Shown piece by piece: positions 1 through 8,139 of a DNA stretch of 64,000 bases. A program made the position numbers and the translations under genes. Source of the DNA: CANKJK01 sp040081715 (GTDB lineage Bacteria; Acidobacteriota; Vicinamibacteria; Vicinamibacterales; UBA2999). The stretch is from assembly GCA_040081715.1 (NCBI GenBank), contig JBEBFY010000015.1:27800-91799 (forward strand), read 5' to 3'. Numbering within the stretch: the first letter of the stretch is position 1; the number at the start of each line of letters is the position of its first letter. The notes below the pieces were generated by a model that made no database searches, was not told the DNA's origin, and was given only the letters and a program-made list of their open reading frames with translations.

Positions 1-482
1 GCGACAACCGCGGCATGATCGGCGTCACGACATCCGAGGCCACGCGGTCATTCCAGCCCGGGCCACTGCAGGCGATTTCGCTGAGCGCCCAGCGTACGGT
101 CGAGGGCAGCGGCCTCATCTTCAAGACCATTGGAATGTTGCTCTCGGGCGACGCCTCGCCCAAACAGCTCATGGGGCCGGTGGCCATCGCGCAGCTCTCG
201 GGAGAATCCGCGCAGGCCGGCTGGGTGGCGCTCTTCGCGCTGATGTCGATGGTCAGCCTCAACCTCGGCGTGTTGAACCTGATGCCCATCCCAGTGCTCG
301 ACGGCGGGCACATCCTCATTCTTCTGCTCGAAGGCGTGGCCCGGCGCGACTTCAGCGCGCGGGTCAAGGAGCGGATGTTGACGGCCGGCTTCGTCGTGCT
401 GATGACGCTGATGGTGACGGTGATCTACAACGACCTCGCCCGCATCAGTTGGATCGAGGGCCTGATGCCCTGGCGCAACTAG
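1..482 (+). CDS. rseP: RseP-type site-2 zinc metalloprotease, C-terminal part (5' truncated by window edge)
   Basis: This is the C-terminal ~160 residues of an intramembrane M50 protease; the reading frame is open from base 3 and the start lies outside the window. The visible part runs from the end of a PDZ-like region through a hydrophobic segment to the second zinc motif NLMPIPVLDGGH, whose Asp is the third zinc ligand of the family, then a last hydrophobic helix ending in MPWRN. Family members cleave anti-sigma factors or remnant signal peptides in the inner membrane. The HExxH motif cannot be seen here. The stop codon TAG shares the bases CTAG with the stop of the convergent gene on the other strand. 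Confidence 0.9.
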   Translation, partial: DNRGMIGVTTSEATRSFQPGPLQAISLSAQRTVEGSGLIFKTIGMLLSGDASPKQLMGPVAIAQLSGESAQAGWVALFALMSMVSLNLGVLNLMPIPVLDGGHILILLLEGVARRDFSARVKERMLTAGFVVLMTLMVTVIYNDLARISWIEGLMPWRN

Positions 483-1075
483 CGTGCAGGCTGCGGCCGA
501 CCTGTAAACCAGCCGCGGTCCCTGGCAGCAGCGAGTTGCGCGTCCAGATACGCCCACAGGGCCGGGCAGCCGGCTTCCACCTGCGGGCCCACGCGTGTCA
601 CCACCTGTTCGTAGCGGATGCCGTTCTCGCGCCAGCTCTGGCCGTTATTGGCCAGGTTCAGCAGCACCGGCATGGCGCGGTCCACGGCATTCGCGAAGCG
701 TGACTCCGGCGTCTCACTGCGCTCGAACTCCTCCCACAACCCGGTGAAGTGCGAGCGCTGGGGCTCGGGCAGCAGGCCCAGGACCCGCATGGCCCCGGCC
801 CGTTCGGCGGCCTGACGCTCGGCGAGACCTTCGGTGGCGTAGACGATCGTGTCGCCGGCGTCGATCTCGCCCACGTCGTGCACCAGCAGCATCTGCACCA
901 CCCGGTTGACGTCGACGGGTGAGGCCGCCAGGTGGGCGAGCGACATCGCCAGCATCGCGATCTGCCAACTGTGCTCGGCCGAATTCTCGTAGCGATCAAG
1001 CCCCAACGGACGCGTCTTGCGCGTCACGCCCTTGAGCTTGTCGAGTTCCAGGATGAAGTTGACGGTCGGCTGCAT
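479..1075 (-). CDS. HD-domain phosphohydrolase (HDDC2/YfbR-like)
   Basis: A 198-residue HD-superfamily metal-dependent phosphohydrolase. The metal ligands are visible as His in ENSAEHSW, the HD doublet in LLVHDVGEIDAGDT and a downstream Asp in FANAVDRAMPVLL. The arrangement matches the HDDC2/YfbR group (HD_3), whose characterised members act as 5'-deoxynucleotidases; the substrate here is an inference. The ATG at 1075 shares one base with the hemL stop (TGATG), so it is probably translated by coupling as the last gene of the heme operon. A much longer open frame extends upstream but only as the shadow of hemL. Confidence 0.85.
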   Translation of the reverse strand: MQPTVNFILELDKLKGVTRKTRPLGLDRYENSAEHSWQIAMLAMSLAHLAASPVDVNRVVQMLLVHDVGEIDAGDTIVYATEGLAERQAAERAGAMRVLGLLPEPQRSHFTGLWEEFERSETPESRFANAVDRAMPVLLNLANNGQSWRENGIRYEQVVTRVGPQVEAGCPALWAYLDAQLAAARDRGWFTGRPQPAR

Positions 1076-2376
1076 CACGCCCGTCGTGAGCGGGCCACGT
1101 CCTTCATGGCGGCCTCGGCAGTTTCGATGGTTTTCGCCACGTCCCGTTCGGTATGCGCGGCCGAGAGGAACCACGCCTCGAACTGGGAGGGCGGGGGATA
1201 GACGCCCCGTTTCAGCATGCCCCGGAAGAACACGCCGTACGCCGTCGCGTCCGCCTGCATGGCGGACGTGCAATCGGTCACAGGCTGGTCCGTGAAGAAC
1301 GGCGTCACGAGTGATCCGAACGCGTTGACCTGCAGCGGCACTCCGGCGGCCCGTGCCGCGTCGGCGAAGCCGGAGGCCAGCATGGCGCCCAGGTACGCCA
1401 GGTTGGCGTAGAGCTTCGGCGTAAGCCTGCCGAGCGCCCACAGGCCCGCGGTCATGGCGAGGGGGTTACCGGAAAGCGTGCCGGCCTGATACACGGGCCC
1501 GGCCGGTGAGACAAGCGACATCAGGTCCGCGCGTCCGCCATACGCGCCCACCGGCAGGCCTCCACCGATGATCTTGCCGAGGCAGGTGAGGTCGGGCGTG
1601 ATGCCGAACAGGCCCTGCGCACCGCCGGCCGACGCCCGGAAGCCCGAGATCACTTCGTCGAACACGAGCAGCGCGCCGTGCTTCGTGCAGAGGTCTCGCA
1701 GGCCCTGCAGGAACCCTGGTGCGGGCGGTACCACGCCGATGTTGCCGGCGATGGGCTCGACGATCACAGCCGCGATGCTCTTCCTGTGTGCCTTGAAGAG
1801 GCGCTGAACGGATGCGAGGTCGTTGTAGGTAGCCAGGAGCGTGTCCGCGGCCACGGCCTTCGCCACGCCCGGGCTTGTGGGCACGCCGAGCGTGAGGGCG
1901 CCAGACCCGGCCTTCACCAGGAACGCGTCGCTGTGGCCGTGATAGCAGCCCTCGAACTTGATGATGCGGTCGCGTTTCGTGGCGGCCCTGGCCACGCGCA
2001 CGGCGCTCATCGCGGCCTCTGTGCCCGAGCTGACGAAGCGGACGCGCTCCAGCGACGGCATCAGCTCGCGGACACGCTCACCGAGCTGGTGTTCGAGCGG
2101 GCTGGGTGCGCCGAAGCTGGTGCCCGACTTCGCGGCCGTCGTGAGCGCCCGGGTGAGGCCCGGCGGGGCGTGGCCGTGAATGAGCGGCCCCCACGACATG
2201 ACGTAGTCGATGAAGACGTTGCCGTCCACATCGTGCAGGCGGGCGCCCGCCCCCTTCTTTACGAAGAGGGGCGAGGCTCCGACGGACCTGAACGCACGAA
2301 CGGGACTATCGACACCGCCGGGAAGGATCTGCTGGGCGCGGGCGAAGAGCTTCTGACTCTGAACGGGACGTTTCAT
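1075..2376 (-). CDS. hemL: Glutamate-1-semialdehyde 2,1-aminomutase
   Basis: A 433-residue class-III PLP aminotransferase that converts glutamate-1-semialdehyde to 5-aminolevulinate, the second step of the C5 heme pathway. Family signatures are ILPGGVDSPVRAF near the N-terminus, VSSGTEAAMSAVR (PLP phosphate site), VFDEVISGFR, and the PLP lysine in CLGKIIGGGLPVGAYGG. Length is normal for the family. Two starts are possible six bases apart, GTG at 2382 and ATG at 2376; ATG gives MKRPVQSQKLF, which fits the usual N-terminus. It lies 54 bases after hemB and overlaps the HD gene by one base. Confidence 0.96.
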   Translation of the reverse strand: MKRPVQSQKLFARAQQILPGGVDSPVRAFRSVGASPLFVKKGAGARLHDVDGNVFIDYVMSWGPLIHGHAPPGLTRALTTAAKSGTSFGAPSPLEHQLGERVRELMPSLERVRFVSSGTEAAMSAVRVARAATKRDRIIKFEGCYHGHSDAFLVKAGSGALTLGVPTSPGVAKAVAADTLLATYNDLASVQRLFKAHRKSIAAVIVEPIAGNIGVVPPAPGFLQGLRDLCTKHGALLVFDEVISGFRASAGGAQGLFGITPDLTCLGKIIGGGLPVGAYGGRADLMSLVSPAGPVYQAGTLSGNPLAMTAGLWALGRLTPKLYANLAYLGAMLASGFADAARAAGVPLQVNAFGSLVTPFFTDQPVTDCTSAMQADATAYGVFFRGMLKRGVYPPPSQFEAWFLSAAHTERDVAKTIETAEAAMKDVARSRRA

Positions 2377-2430
2377 GTACACAAAGTCTAGTGCCGGCGG
2401 CCGGCGCCGGAAGATCGTGCCCGAGGAACG

Positions 2431-3411
2431 CTACAACGCCCGGGCGGCTTCGCGGGCGTAGTAAGTGATGATGATGTCCGCGCCGGCCCGCGCAATGGAG
2501 GTCAGCGTTTCCAGCATCGCCCGCCGCTCGTCCAGCCAGCCATTCCGCGCGGCGGCCTTGAGCATCGCGTACTCGCCGCTCACGTGGTACGCCGCCGTCG
2601 GCACATTGAACTGCTGCTTGACGCGCGAGATCACGTCCAGGTACGTGAGCGCGGGCTTGACCATCACGATGTCCGCGCCTTCCGCCAGGTCCAGCTCCAC
2701 TTCCCGAAGCGCTTCTTCGACGTTGGCCGGGTCCATCTGGTGGCTGCGGCGATCACCGAACTGGGGGGCGGAGTCCGCGGCGTCGCGGAACGGGCCGTAG
2801 AAGGCGGAGCAGTACTTCGCCGCATAGGACATCAGGCCGACCCGGTCGTGCCCGGCTGCATCGAGAGCCGAACGGATGGCGCCGACGCGGCCGTCCATCA
2901 TGTCGGAGGGCGCCACGAAGTCCGCGCCCGCCTCGGCGTGAGAGAGCGCCGCCTTCACCAGTTCCGCCACCGTGGCGTCGTTCACAATCTCCTCGCCGCA
3001 CATCAGGCCGCAATGGCCATGCGACGTGTACTCGCACAGACAGACGTCGGTGAAGACCACGGTGTCCTTCACCTCGCGCTTGATCGCGCGGACAGCAGAC
3101 TGCACGGGCGCGTTCGGGTCCGAAGCCAGTGAGCCCGTCTCATCCTTGGAGGCCGGGAGCCCGAAAAGCAGCACACCGGGAACACCGTCCGCCCTTGCCG
3201 CCGCGGCTTCCTTGACCGCCTCGTCCACGGAGAGCTGAAACACACCGGGCATCGAGCCTACTTCCCGGCGCACGCCCTCGCCCTCGCAGACAAACATCGG
3301 GTAGACGAGGCGGTCCGCGGTCAGGCGCGTTTCGCGAACGTAGCCACGGATGGCCTCGGTCCGGCGGAGCCGGCGGGGGCGGTGGGTGAGGGGCAGCAAC
3401 ATGGAGGTCAT
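2431..3411 (-). CDS. hemB: Delta-aminolevulinic acid dehydratase (porphobilinogen synthase)
   Basis: Condenses two 5-aminolevulinate molecules into porphobilinogen. The protein is 326 residues if started at the ATG at 3411 (a second ATG at 3402 is three codons further on); the family is about 320-340. The metal site reads DVCLCEYTSHGHCG, the cysteine-rich zinc type rather than the Asp-rich magnesium type. Active-site lysines sit in MSYAAKYCSAFYGPF and MVKPALTYLDV. It follows the cobA-hemD fusion by about 35 bases in the heme operon. Confidence 0.96.
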   Translation of the reverse strand: MTSMLLPLTHRPRRLRRTEAIRGYVRETRLTADRLVYPMFVCEGEGVRREVGSMPGVFQLSVDEAVKEAAAARADGVPGVLLFGLPASKDETGSLASDPNAPVQSAVRAIKREVKDTVVFTDVCLCEYTSHGHCGLMCGEEIVNDATVAELVKAALSHAEAGADFVAPSDMMDGRVGAIRSALDAAGHDRVGLMSYAAKYCSAFYGPFRDAADSAPQFGDRRSHQMDPANVEEALREVELDLAEGADIVMVKPALTYLDVISRVKQQFNVPTAAYHVSGEYAMLKAAARNGWLDERRAMLETLTSIARAGADIIITYYAREAARAL

Positions 3412-3446
3412 TCTAGTAGCTCGGTGCAAACCACTGCCCACCCGTG

Positions 3447-4988
3447 TCAGGTCCGGCTGGCCCGGGTGAAGTGCGCGGCGATCGCGTCGGCCAGTGCCGG
3501 AGTCGTGTGCTGCGCGGGCTGGATGCTGACGGCGATGCCGAGCGAGGCGGCCACGTCCGTCGTCGCAGGGCCGACCGAGGCTACCGCGGTGCGACGCAGC
3601 AGGTCGGCTGAGGCGTCCTCCCCGAACAGCTTCACGAACGTCCGGACGGCCGACCCGCTGGTGAAGGTCACGCAGTCCAGAGCGCCGTCCAGCAGCATCC
3701 GGTAGACGTCGGGTTCGTCGTCGCCGAGCGCGTCGCGGGCGACCGTGCGGTACGCGGTGACCTCGGTCACCACCGCGCCCGCCTGGCCGAGTTTCTCGGC
3801 GAGCACGTCGCGGCCGAGGTCGCCCCTGGGCAGTAGCACCTTCCGCCCGGCCAGGGGGCCCTGGGCCTCAAGGGCCGCGAAGGCGCCCTCCGCGTGGAAT
3901 TCCTGGGGCACGAGGTCCGCCAGCAGGTGGTAGCTCGCCAGCCGGGCCGCGGTCGCCGGGCCAACCGCGCAGAGGCGCACGCCACCGAGCGCACGGGCGT
4001 CCTGGCGGAGCGCGGCGAGCGCGCCCATGTACGCGTCCACGGCGTTGACGCTGGTGAACACCACCCAGTCGTACTGCCCGGAACTGGCCGCCGCCAGTTC
4101 CAGCGCGCCTGGGTCCAGCGCCGGACGAATCTCGATGAGGGGCAGTTCGATTACCCGGGCACCGAGCGCGGTGAGGCGTGCGCTGAACTCCGCGGCCTGA
4201 TCCTTCGGACGGGTGACCAGTACGCTCCGGCCGAAGAGCGGCCGGGCGTCGAACCATCGCAGGTGCTCCCGGAAGCGGACCACGCGTCCAACGATCAGCA
4301 GGCCGCCTTCGCGCCGCGTCTGCCCACCGAGGGCCTCGGCCAGGGCGCCGACGGTGGACACCTCCGTCGTCTGCGACGGAAGCGTGCCGTTCCGGACAAT
4401 GGCAGCCGGCATGTCAGGTGGGCAGCCGTGGGTCACCAGCGCCTGCAGCATCCGCGGCAGTTGATGCGCGCTGGCGCATGAGAGCACCGTGCCGTTCAGC
4501 CCGGCCACGGCCTTCCAGTCCACGTCCGGCATCGTGGTGCCGGTGTCGTCCTGGCCGCGGATGATGGTCAGCGTGTCGCCCGCGCCAGGGTAGGTCACCG
4601 GGATGCCGGCAAAAGCCGACGCCGCGACGGCAATCGGCACACCAGGCACGATCTCGAGGTCGACACCCTGCCCCCGCAAAAACAGGGCTTCCTCACCGCC
4701 GCGGTCGAAGAGGAACGGGTCGCCCCACTTCAGCCGGGCCACGCGCTTGCCTTCGTTGGCTTTCTCGACGATGAGGTAGCTGATCGCCTCTTCCGCCAGG
4801 GCGCCAGGCCCCGCATGCCCCACATCGATCCGCTCGGCGTCCGGCCGGGCCAGGGCCAGGATGCGCGGGTCCACCTCGTGGTCGTGCACCACGACGTCCG
4901 CCTGTTCCAGCAGGGCACGTCCGCGAACGGTGATGAGGTCCGGGTCGCCGGGACCCGCGCCGATGAGATACGCCGTCCGGCTGCTCAT
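3447..4988 (-). CDS. hemD: Fused uroporphyrinogen-III C-methyltransferase-like domain and uroporphyrinogen-III synthase
   Basis: A 513-residue two-domain protein. Residues ~1-245 resemble SUMT/CobA: YLIGAGPGDPDLITVRG is the SAM-binding entry and RGGEEALFLR is conserved. Residues ~255-513 are HemD, which cyclises hydroxymethylbilane (starts FGRSVLVTRPKDQAAEF; VVFTSVNAVDAY; VTFTSGSAVRTF). Several SUMT positions differ from the usual family sequence: RLKWGDPFLFDRGG instead of RLKGGDPFIFGRGG, VGHAGPG where YVGKRxG is usual, and no YMG segment. The methyltransferase half may therefore be altered or inactive (inference). The start ATG at 4988 overlaps the hemC stop by four bases (ATGA). Confidence 0.9.
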   Translation of the reverse strand: MSSRTAYLIGAGPGDPDLITVRGRALLEQADVVVHDHEVDPRILALARPDAERIDVGHAGPGALAEEAISYLIVEKANEGKRVARLKWGDPFLFDRGGEEALFLRGQGVDLEIVPGVPIAVAASAFAGIPVTYPGAGDTLTIIRGQDDTGTTMPDVDWKAVAGLNGTVLSCASAHQLPRMLQALVTHGCPPDMPAAIVRNGTLPSQTTEVSTVGALAEALGGQTRREGGLLIVGRVVRFREHLRWFDARPLFGRSVLVTRPKDQAAEFSARLTALGARVIELPLIEIRPALDPGALELAAASSGQYDWVVFTSVNAVDAYMGALAALRQDARALGGVRLCAVGPATAARLASYHLLADLVPQEFHAEGAFAALEAQGPLAGRKVLLPRGDLGRDVLAEKLGQAGAVVTEVTAYRTVARDALGDDEPDVYRMLLDGALDCVTFTSGSAVRTFVKLFGEDASADLLRRTAVASVGPATTDVAASLGIAVSIQPAQHTTPALADAIAAHFTRASRT

Positions 4989-5950
4989 CGCGGACCGGCC
5001 TGGGGCACCTGCGCCGCCTCCGCGAGAATCGCCGCTGCGCCCTGCCTGAGCAGGTCTGCGGCAACGGCCGTGCCGAGCCGCAGGCCGTCGGTGGCTGCGC
5101 CGGACGCAGTGCCGCGCACGACCCGCGTGCCGTCGAGCGAGGTGACGATGGCGCCGAGCGTCATGGCGTCGCCGCTCACGGTGGCAAAGGCGCCAATCGG
5201 CATCTGGCACCCGCCGCCCAGGGCACGCACGACCTCCCGCTCGGCTGCGAGCGCCTGCGTGGTCGGGGTGTCGTCCAGCGCAGCCAGCAGTGCCCGCGTC
5301 CGCGCGTCGTCGCTGCGGATCTCGAGGGCGATGATGCCCTGTCCTGGCGCCGGCACGCAGTCGGCCGTGTCGATGGCGTTCGAGATGCGCGCCTCGAAAC
5401 CGAGCCGGCGGAGGCCCGCGGCGGCCAGCACGATGGCGTCGAAGTCGCCACTATCCAGCTTGCGCAGGCGCGTATCGAGGTTGCCGCGGATGGGGAGGTA
5501 CCTGGCGCCCGGAAACAGCCGCGTCAACTGCGCGATGCGGCGCACGCTGCTCGTACCGATGCGGGGCGAGGTACCAAGGCGCGCGCGAATGGCCTCGAGC
5601 GTCGCGGGCCCCGGCACGGCCCCGGCAGGCAGCACGATGGCGTCCCGCGGATCCTCGCGCGGGAGGACCGCCGCGATGTCGAGGCCGTCCGGCAGCACGG
5701 CCGGCATGTCCTTGCTGCTGTGGACGGCGAGGTCCACGCTGCCAGCGAGCAGCGCATCCTCGATTTCCTTCACGAAGAGGCGTTTGCCGCCGATCTCCGA
5801 CAGCGAGGCTTCGGCCAGCCGGTCGCCGGAGGTCCTGATGACGACGATTTCGGTGGGCGTGCCCGTCCGTTCACGGAGAAGCGCCGCGGTGGTGTTGGCC
5901 TGATAGAGCGCGAGCTGGCTGCCGCGCGTGCCGATCCGGAGTGTGGTCAT
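4985..5950 (-). CDS. hemC: Porphobilinogen deaminase (hydroxymethylbilane synthase)
   Basis: A 321-residue cytoplasmic enzyme that polymerises four porphobilinogens into hydroxymethylbilane. Visible signatures are RIGTRGSQLALYQAN at the N-terminus, HSSKDMPAVLP, IGTSSVRRIAQL and the cofactor-attachment cysteine in LGGGCQMPIGAF. Length and motif order are typical. It starts 26 bases after the hemA stop and overlaps the hemD fusion by four bases, consistent with one transcript and coupled translation. Confidence 0.97.
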   Translation of the reverse strand: MTTLRIGTRGSQLALYQANTTAALLRERTGTPTEIVVIRTSGDRLAEASLSEIGGKRLFVKEIEDALLAGSVDLAVHSSKDMPAVLPDGLDIAAVLPREDPRDAIVLPAGAVPGPATLEAIRARLGTSPRIGTSSVRRIAQLTRLFPGARYLPIRGNLDTRLRKLDSGDFDAIVLAAAGLRRLGFEARISNAIDTADCVPAPGQGIIALEIRSDDARTRALLAALDDTPTTQALAAEREVVRALGGGCQMPIGAFATVSGDAMTLGAIVTSLDGTRVVRGTASGAATDGLRLGTAVAADLLRQGAAAILAEAAQVPQAGPR

Positions 5951-5976
5951 GGGACGTGAAGCGAACGGCTGGAAAA

Positions 5977-7305
5977 TCAGCGGGGGTCTTCCGTGGACGG
6001 GCGCTTCGCCGCGCCGGCCTCACGAGCGGTTACCGGGGCGCCGTCATCCGCACGCAGCCCGAACAGCCGTCGGACGGCGTCGGCGTAGGCCACCTGCGTT
6101 TCCTCGTCCGGCAACGCCTTCAGTTGTTCGGTCGGCTCGAGCAGGAGCTTCTCTACGATGAGCCGGGTGATCTCGTCCACGCGCGCACGGGTGTCGGCAT
6201 CAAGGCCGGAGAGCTTGGAGTCAAGGCGCTGCAGCTCCGCGCGGCGAATCGTGTCGAACTGCTGGCGGAGCGCCACCACCGTCGGCACAACTGTGCGGGA
6301 CCTCCGCCACGCCATGAAGCGGCCCACTTCCTCGGCGACGATCTCTTCAGCACGCTGAATCTCGGCGGATCGGCGGGAGAGGTTCTCCTGGACGATGGTC
6401 TGGAGGTCGTCCACGTTGTAGAGGAACACCTGCTCGATGTCGCCGGCTCCGGGCTCCACGTCCCGCGGGATGGCGATGTCGATGATGAAGAGCGGCTCGC
6501 GGCGGTCCATGACCGCCGCGACGTTGGCCTTCGTGATGATGGGGAGCTGTGAGCCGGTGGCGGTGATCACGATGTCGGCATTGCCGAGCGCGGGCAGCAG
6601 TTCGCTCCACGGCACGGCCCGGCCATCGACGGCCACGGCGATCTCCACGGCACGGGCCTGCGTCCGTCCGGTGATGACGATGTCGCCCACGCCCTGCGTC
6701 CGCAGATGCTGGGCCGTGAGCTTGCCCATCTCCCCGGCCCCGATCACGAGCACGCGGCGGCCGGCCAGCTTGCCGAAGATCTTGCGCGCGAGCTGCACGG
6801 CGGCAAAGCTCACGGACACGGCGCCTTCGCCGAGGGCCGTTTCGGTGCGCACGCGCTTGCCGACGGCGAACGACGACGTGAAGAGCTTGTTCAGGAAGGG
6901 GCCCGCGCAGCGCCGCTCGGAGGCCACGCCGAAGGCATCCTTGACCTGCCCCAGCACCTGGGGTTCTCCCACCACCAGCGAGTCGAGTCCGGCCGCCACC
7001 CGAAACAGATGGTGCGCTACCTGGTCGTCCTCGCGGGCGAACAGGTGCGGCACGAACTGGTCGGCCGGCAACTGGTGATACTCCGCGAGGAACCGCACCA
7101 GTTCCTGTTTCGTCTGCGCGACGTCCTCGCTGGCCACGTACATCTCGGACCGGTTGCAGGTCGAGAGCACCACGGTTTCGGCCGCACCGGTCCGTGCGCA
7201 CAGCGCCTCCACTGCGGCGCCGACGTCACGGCTGGAAAAATCCAGCCGCTCCCGCAGCTCCACGGGGGCCGTGCGATGGCTGACGCCAAGAAGGAACAGA
7301 TGCAC
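5977..7305 (-). CDS. hemA: Glutamyl-tRNA reductase
   Basis: A 442-residue NADPH-dependent enzyme that reduces glutamyl-tRNA(Glu) to glutamate-1-semialdehyde, the committing step of the C5 pathway. The catalytic cysteine is in VLSTCNRSEMYV; FRVAAGLDSLVVGEPQVLGQ and the Rossmann loop VLVIGAGEMGKLTAQHL are also clear. The frame stays open far upstream, but homology begins at VHLFLLGVSHRTAPVELRER, so the GTG at 7305, 8 bases after the ccsA stop, is the likely start. The C-terminal ~25 residues after the dimerisation domain look like a variable tail. A tRNA-Glu gene is also in this window (48576-48650). Confidence 0.95.
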   Translation of the reverse strand: MHLFLLGVSHRTAPVELRERLDFSSRDVGAAVEALCARTGAAETVVLSTCNRSEMYVASEDVAQTKQELVRFLAEYHQLPADQFVPHLFAREDDQVAHHLFRVAAGLDSLVVGEPQVLGQVKDAFGVASERRCAGPFLNKLFTSSFAVGKRVRTETALGEGAVSVSFAAVQLARKIFGKLAGRRVLVIGAGEMGKLTAQHLRTQGVGDIVITGRTQARAVEIAVAVDGRAVPWSELLPALGNADIVITATGSQLPIITKANVAAVMDRREPLFIIDIAIPRDVEPGAGDIEQVFLYNVDDLQTIVQENLSRRSAEIQRAEEIVAEEVGRFMAWRRSRTVVPTVVALRQQFDTIRRAELQRLDSKLSGLDADTRARVDEITRLIVEKLLLEPTEQLKALPDEETQVAYADAVRRLFGLRADDGAPVTAREAGAAKRPSTEDPR

Positions 7306-7313
7306 GCGCGGAC

Positions 7314-8138
7314 CTAGAAGCTGTGAGAGGTCGTGACGAGATAGTTGATGGGCAGGAAGCTGAGCATGACGATCGCGAAGCCCGCCGCCGACAGCCACGC
7401 GGCCTTGCGTCCGCTCCAGCCCATGGTCCGCCGCGCCACGAGCGCGAAGGAGTAGACGACCCAGGTCAGCATGGTCACCAGAATCTTCGGGTCCCCGATG
7501 GAGAAGGCCTGCGCCTGTGGGTCCAGCGGGGAGGCCGCCTGCGCCTGTGTGGCCCAGATGACGCCCACCACGACGCCCACGGTCAGCAGAATCCAGCCGA
7601 CCGTCACCGTCCTGGCGTTCATCACGTCGAGCACCTGGAGCGAGGGCAGGCGTGTGTAGAAGAAGCCGAGGCTCTTCTTCTTGATCTCCTTGAACTGCAG
7701 CACGTAGGTGAGGCCGAGCACACCGGCCAGGGCGAAGCTGGCGTAGGCAAAGAGTAGCGACAGCATATGCACCCAGAACCACGGGCTGTCGAGCAGGGGG
7801 TTGGGCTGCGTGCCCGACGGTGCGACCGTGGAGATCACCTGCAGGACGACGATGATGGGCAGGATGAACACGCCCATGGCGCGTTCCTCGGTCGTCAACT
7901 CCGTGTAGAGATACGACAGGGCAAGCAGCCACGCGAAGGTGGAGGCTGCCCGCGACGCACTCGCGAACGCGGCGTTCCAGACCTCCATGGTCTGCATCCC
8001 AATCACGAACGTATGGACGAAGGCACCGGCCACCAGCACGGTTGTCGCAGCTCGGCCGACCCCGGCGTCGCGTCGGGCGAAGTGCACCGCATACAAGGCG
8101 GCGGCCACGAGGTAGATGGCGAGGGGGATGGCGTTCAC
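7314..8138 (-). CDS. ccsA: Cytochrome c assembly (CcsA/HemX family) membrane protein
   Basis: A 274-residue protein with about eight hydrophobic helices and the CcsA-family core WFWVHMLSLLFAYASFAL. In Gram-positive heme operons the equivalent gene is hemX next to hemA; family members handle heme for cytochrome c assembly or tune HemA level. Which role applies cannot be read from sequence. The GTG at 8138 lies just after the VWA gene stop (8140-8142), and the stop is 8 bases before hemA, placing it firmly in the operon. Homology begins at VNAIPLAIYLVAAALYAVHF; upstream in-frame residues are non-hydrophobic shadow. Confidence 0.88.
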   Translation of the reverse strand: MNAIPLAIYLVAAALYAVHFARRDAGVGRAATTVLVAGAFVHTFVIGMQTMEVWNAAFASASRAASTFAWLLALSYLYTELTTEERAMGVFILPIIVVLQVISTVAPSGTQPNPLLDSPWFWVHMLSLLFAYASFALAGVLGLTYVLQFKEIKKKSLGFFYTRLPSLQVLDVMNARTVTVGWILLTVGVVVGVIWATQAQAASPLDPQAQAFSIGDPKILVTMLTWVVYSFALVARRTMGWSGRKAAWLSAAGFAIVMLSFLPINYLVTTSHSF

Positions 8139-8139
8139 G

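Noticed and set aside
4988..5210. Longer start for the CobA-HemD fusion
   Set aside because: The extra residues are Arg/His-rich shadow of hemC; SUMT homology begins at MSSRTAYLIGAGPG.
7305..7932. N-terminal extension of HemA of about 210 residues
   Set aside because: It lies entirely within ccsA in another frame and has no GluTR homology; the family start is at the GTG at 7305.
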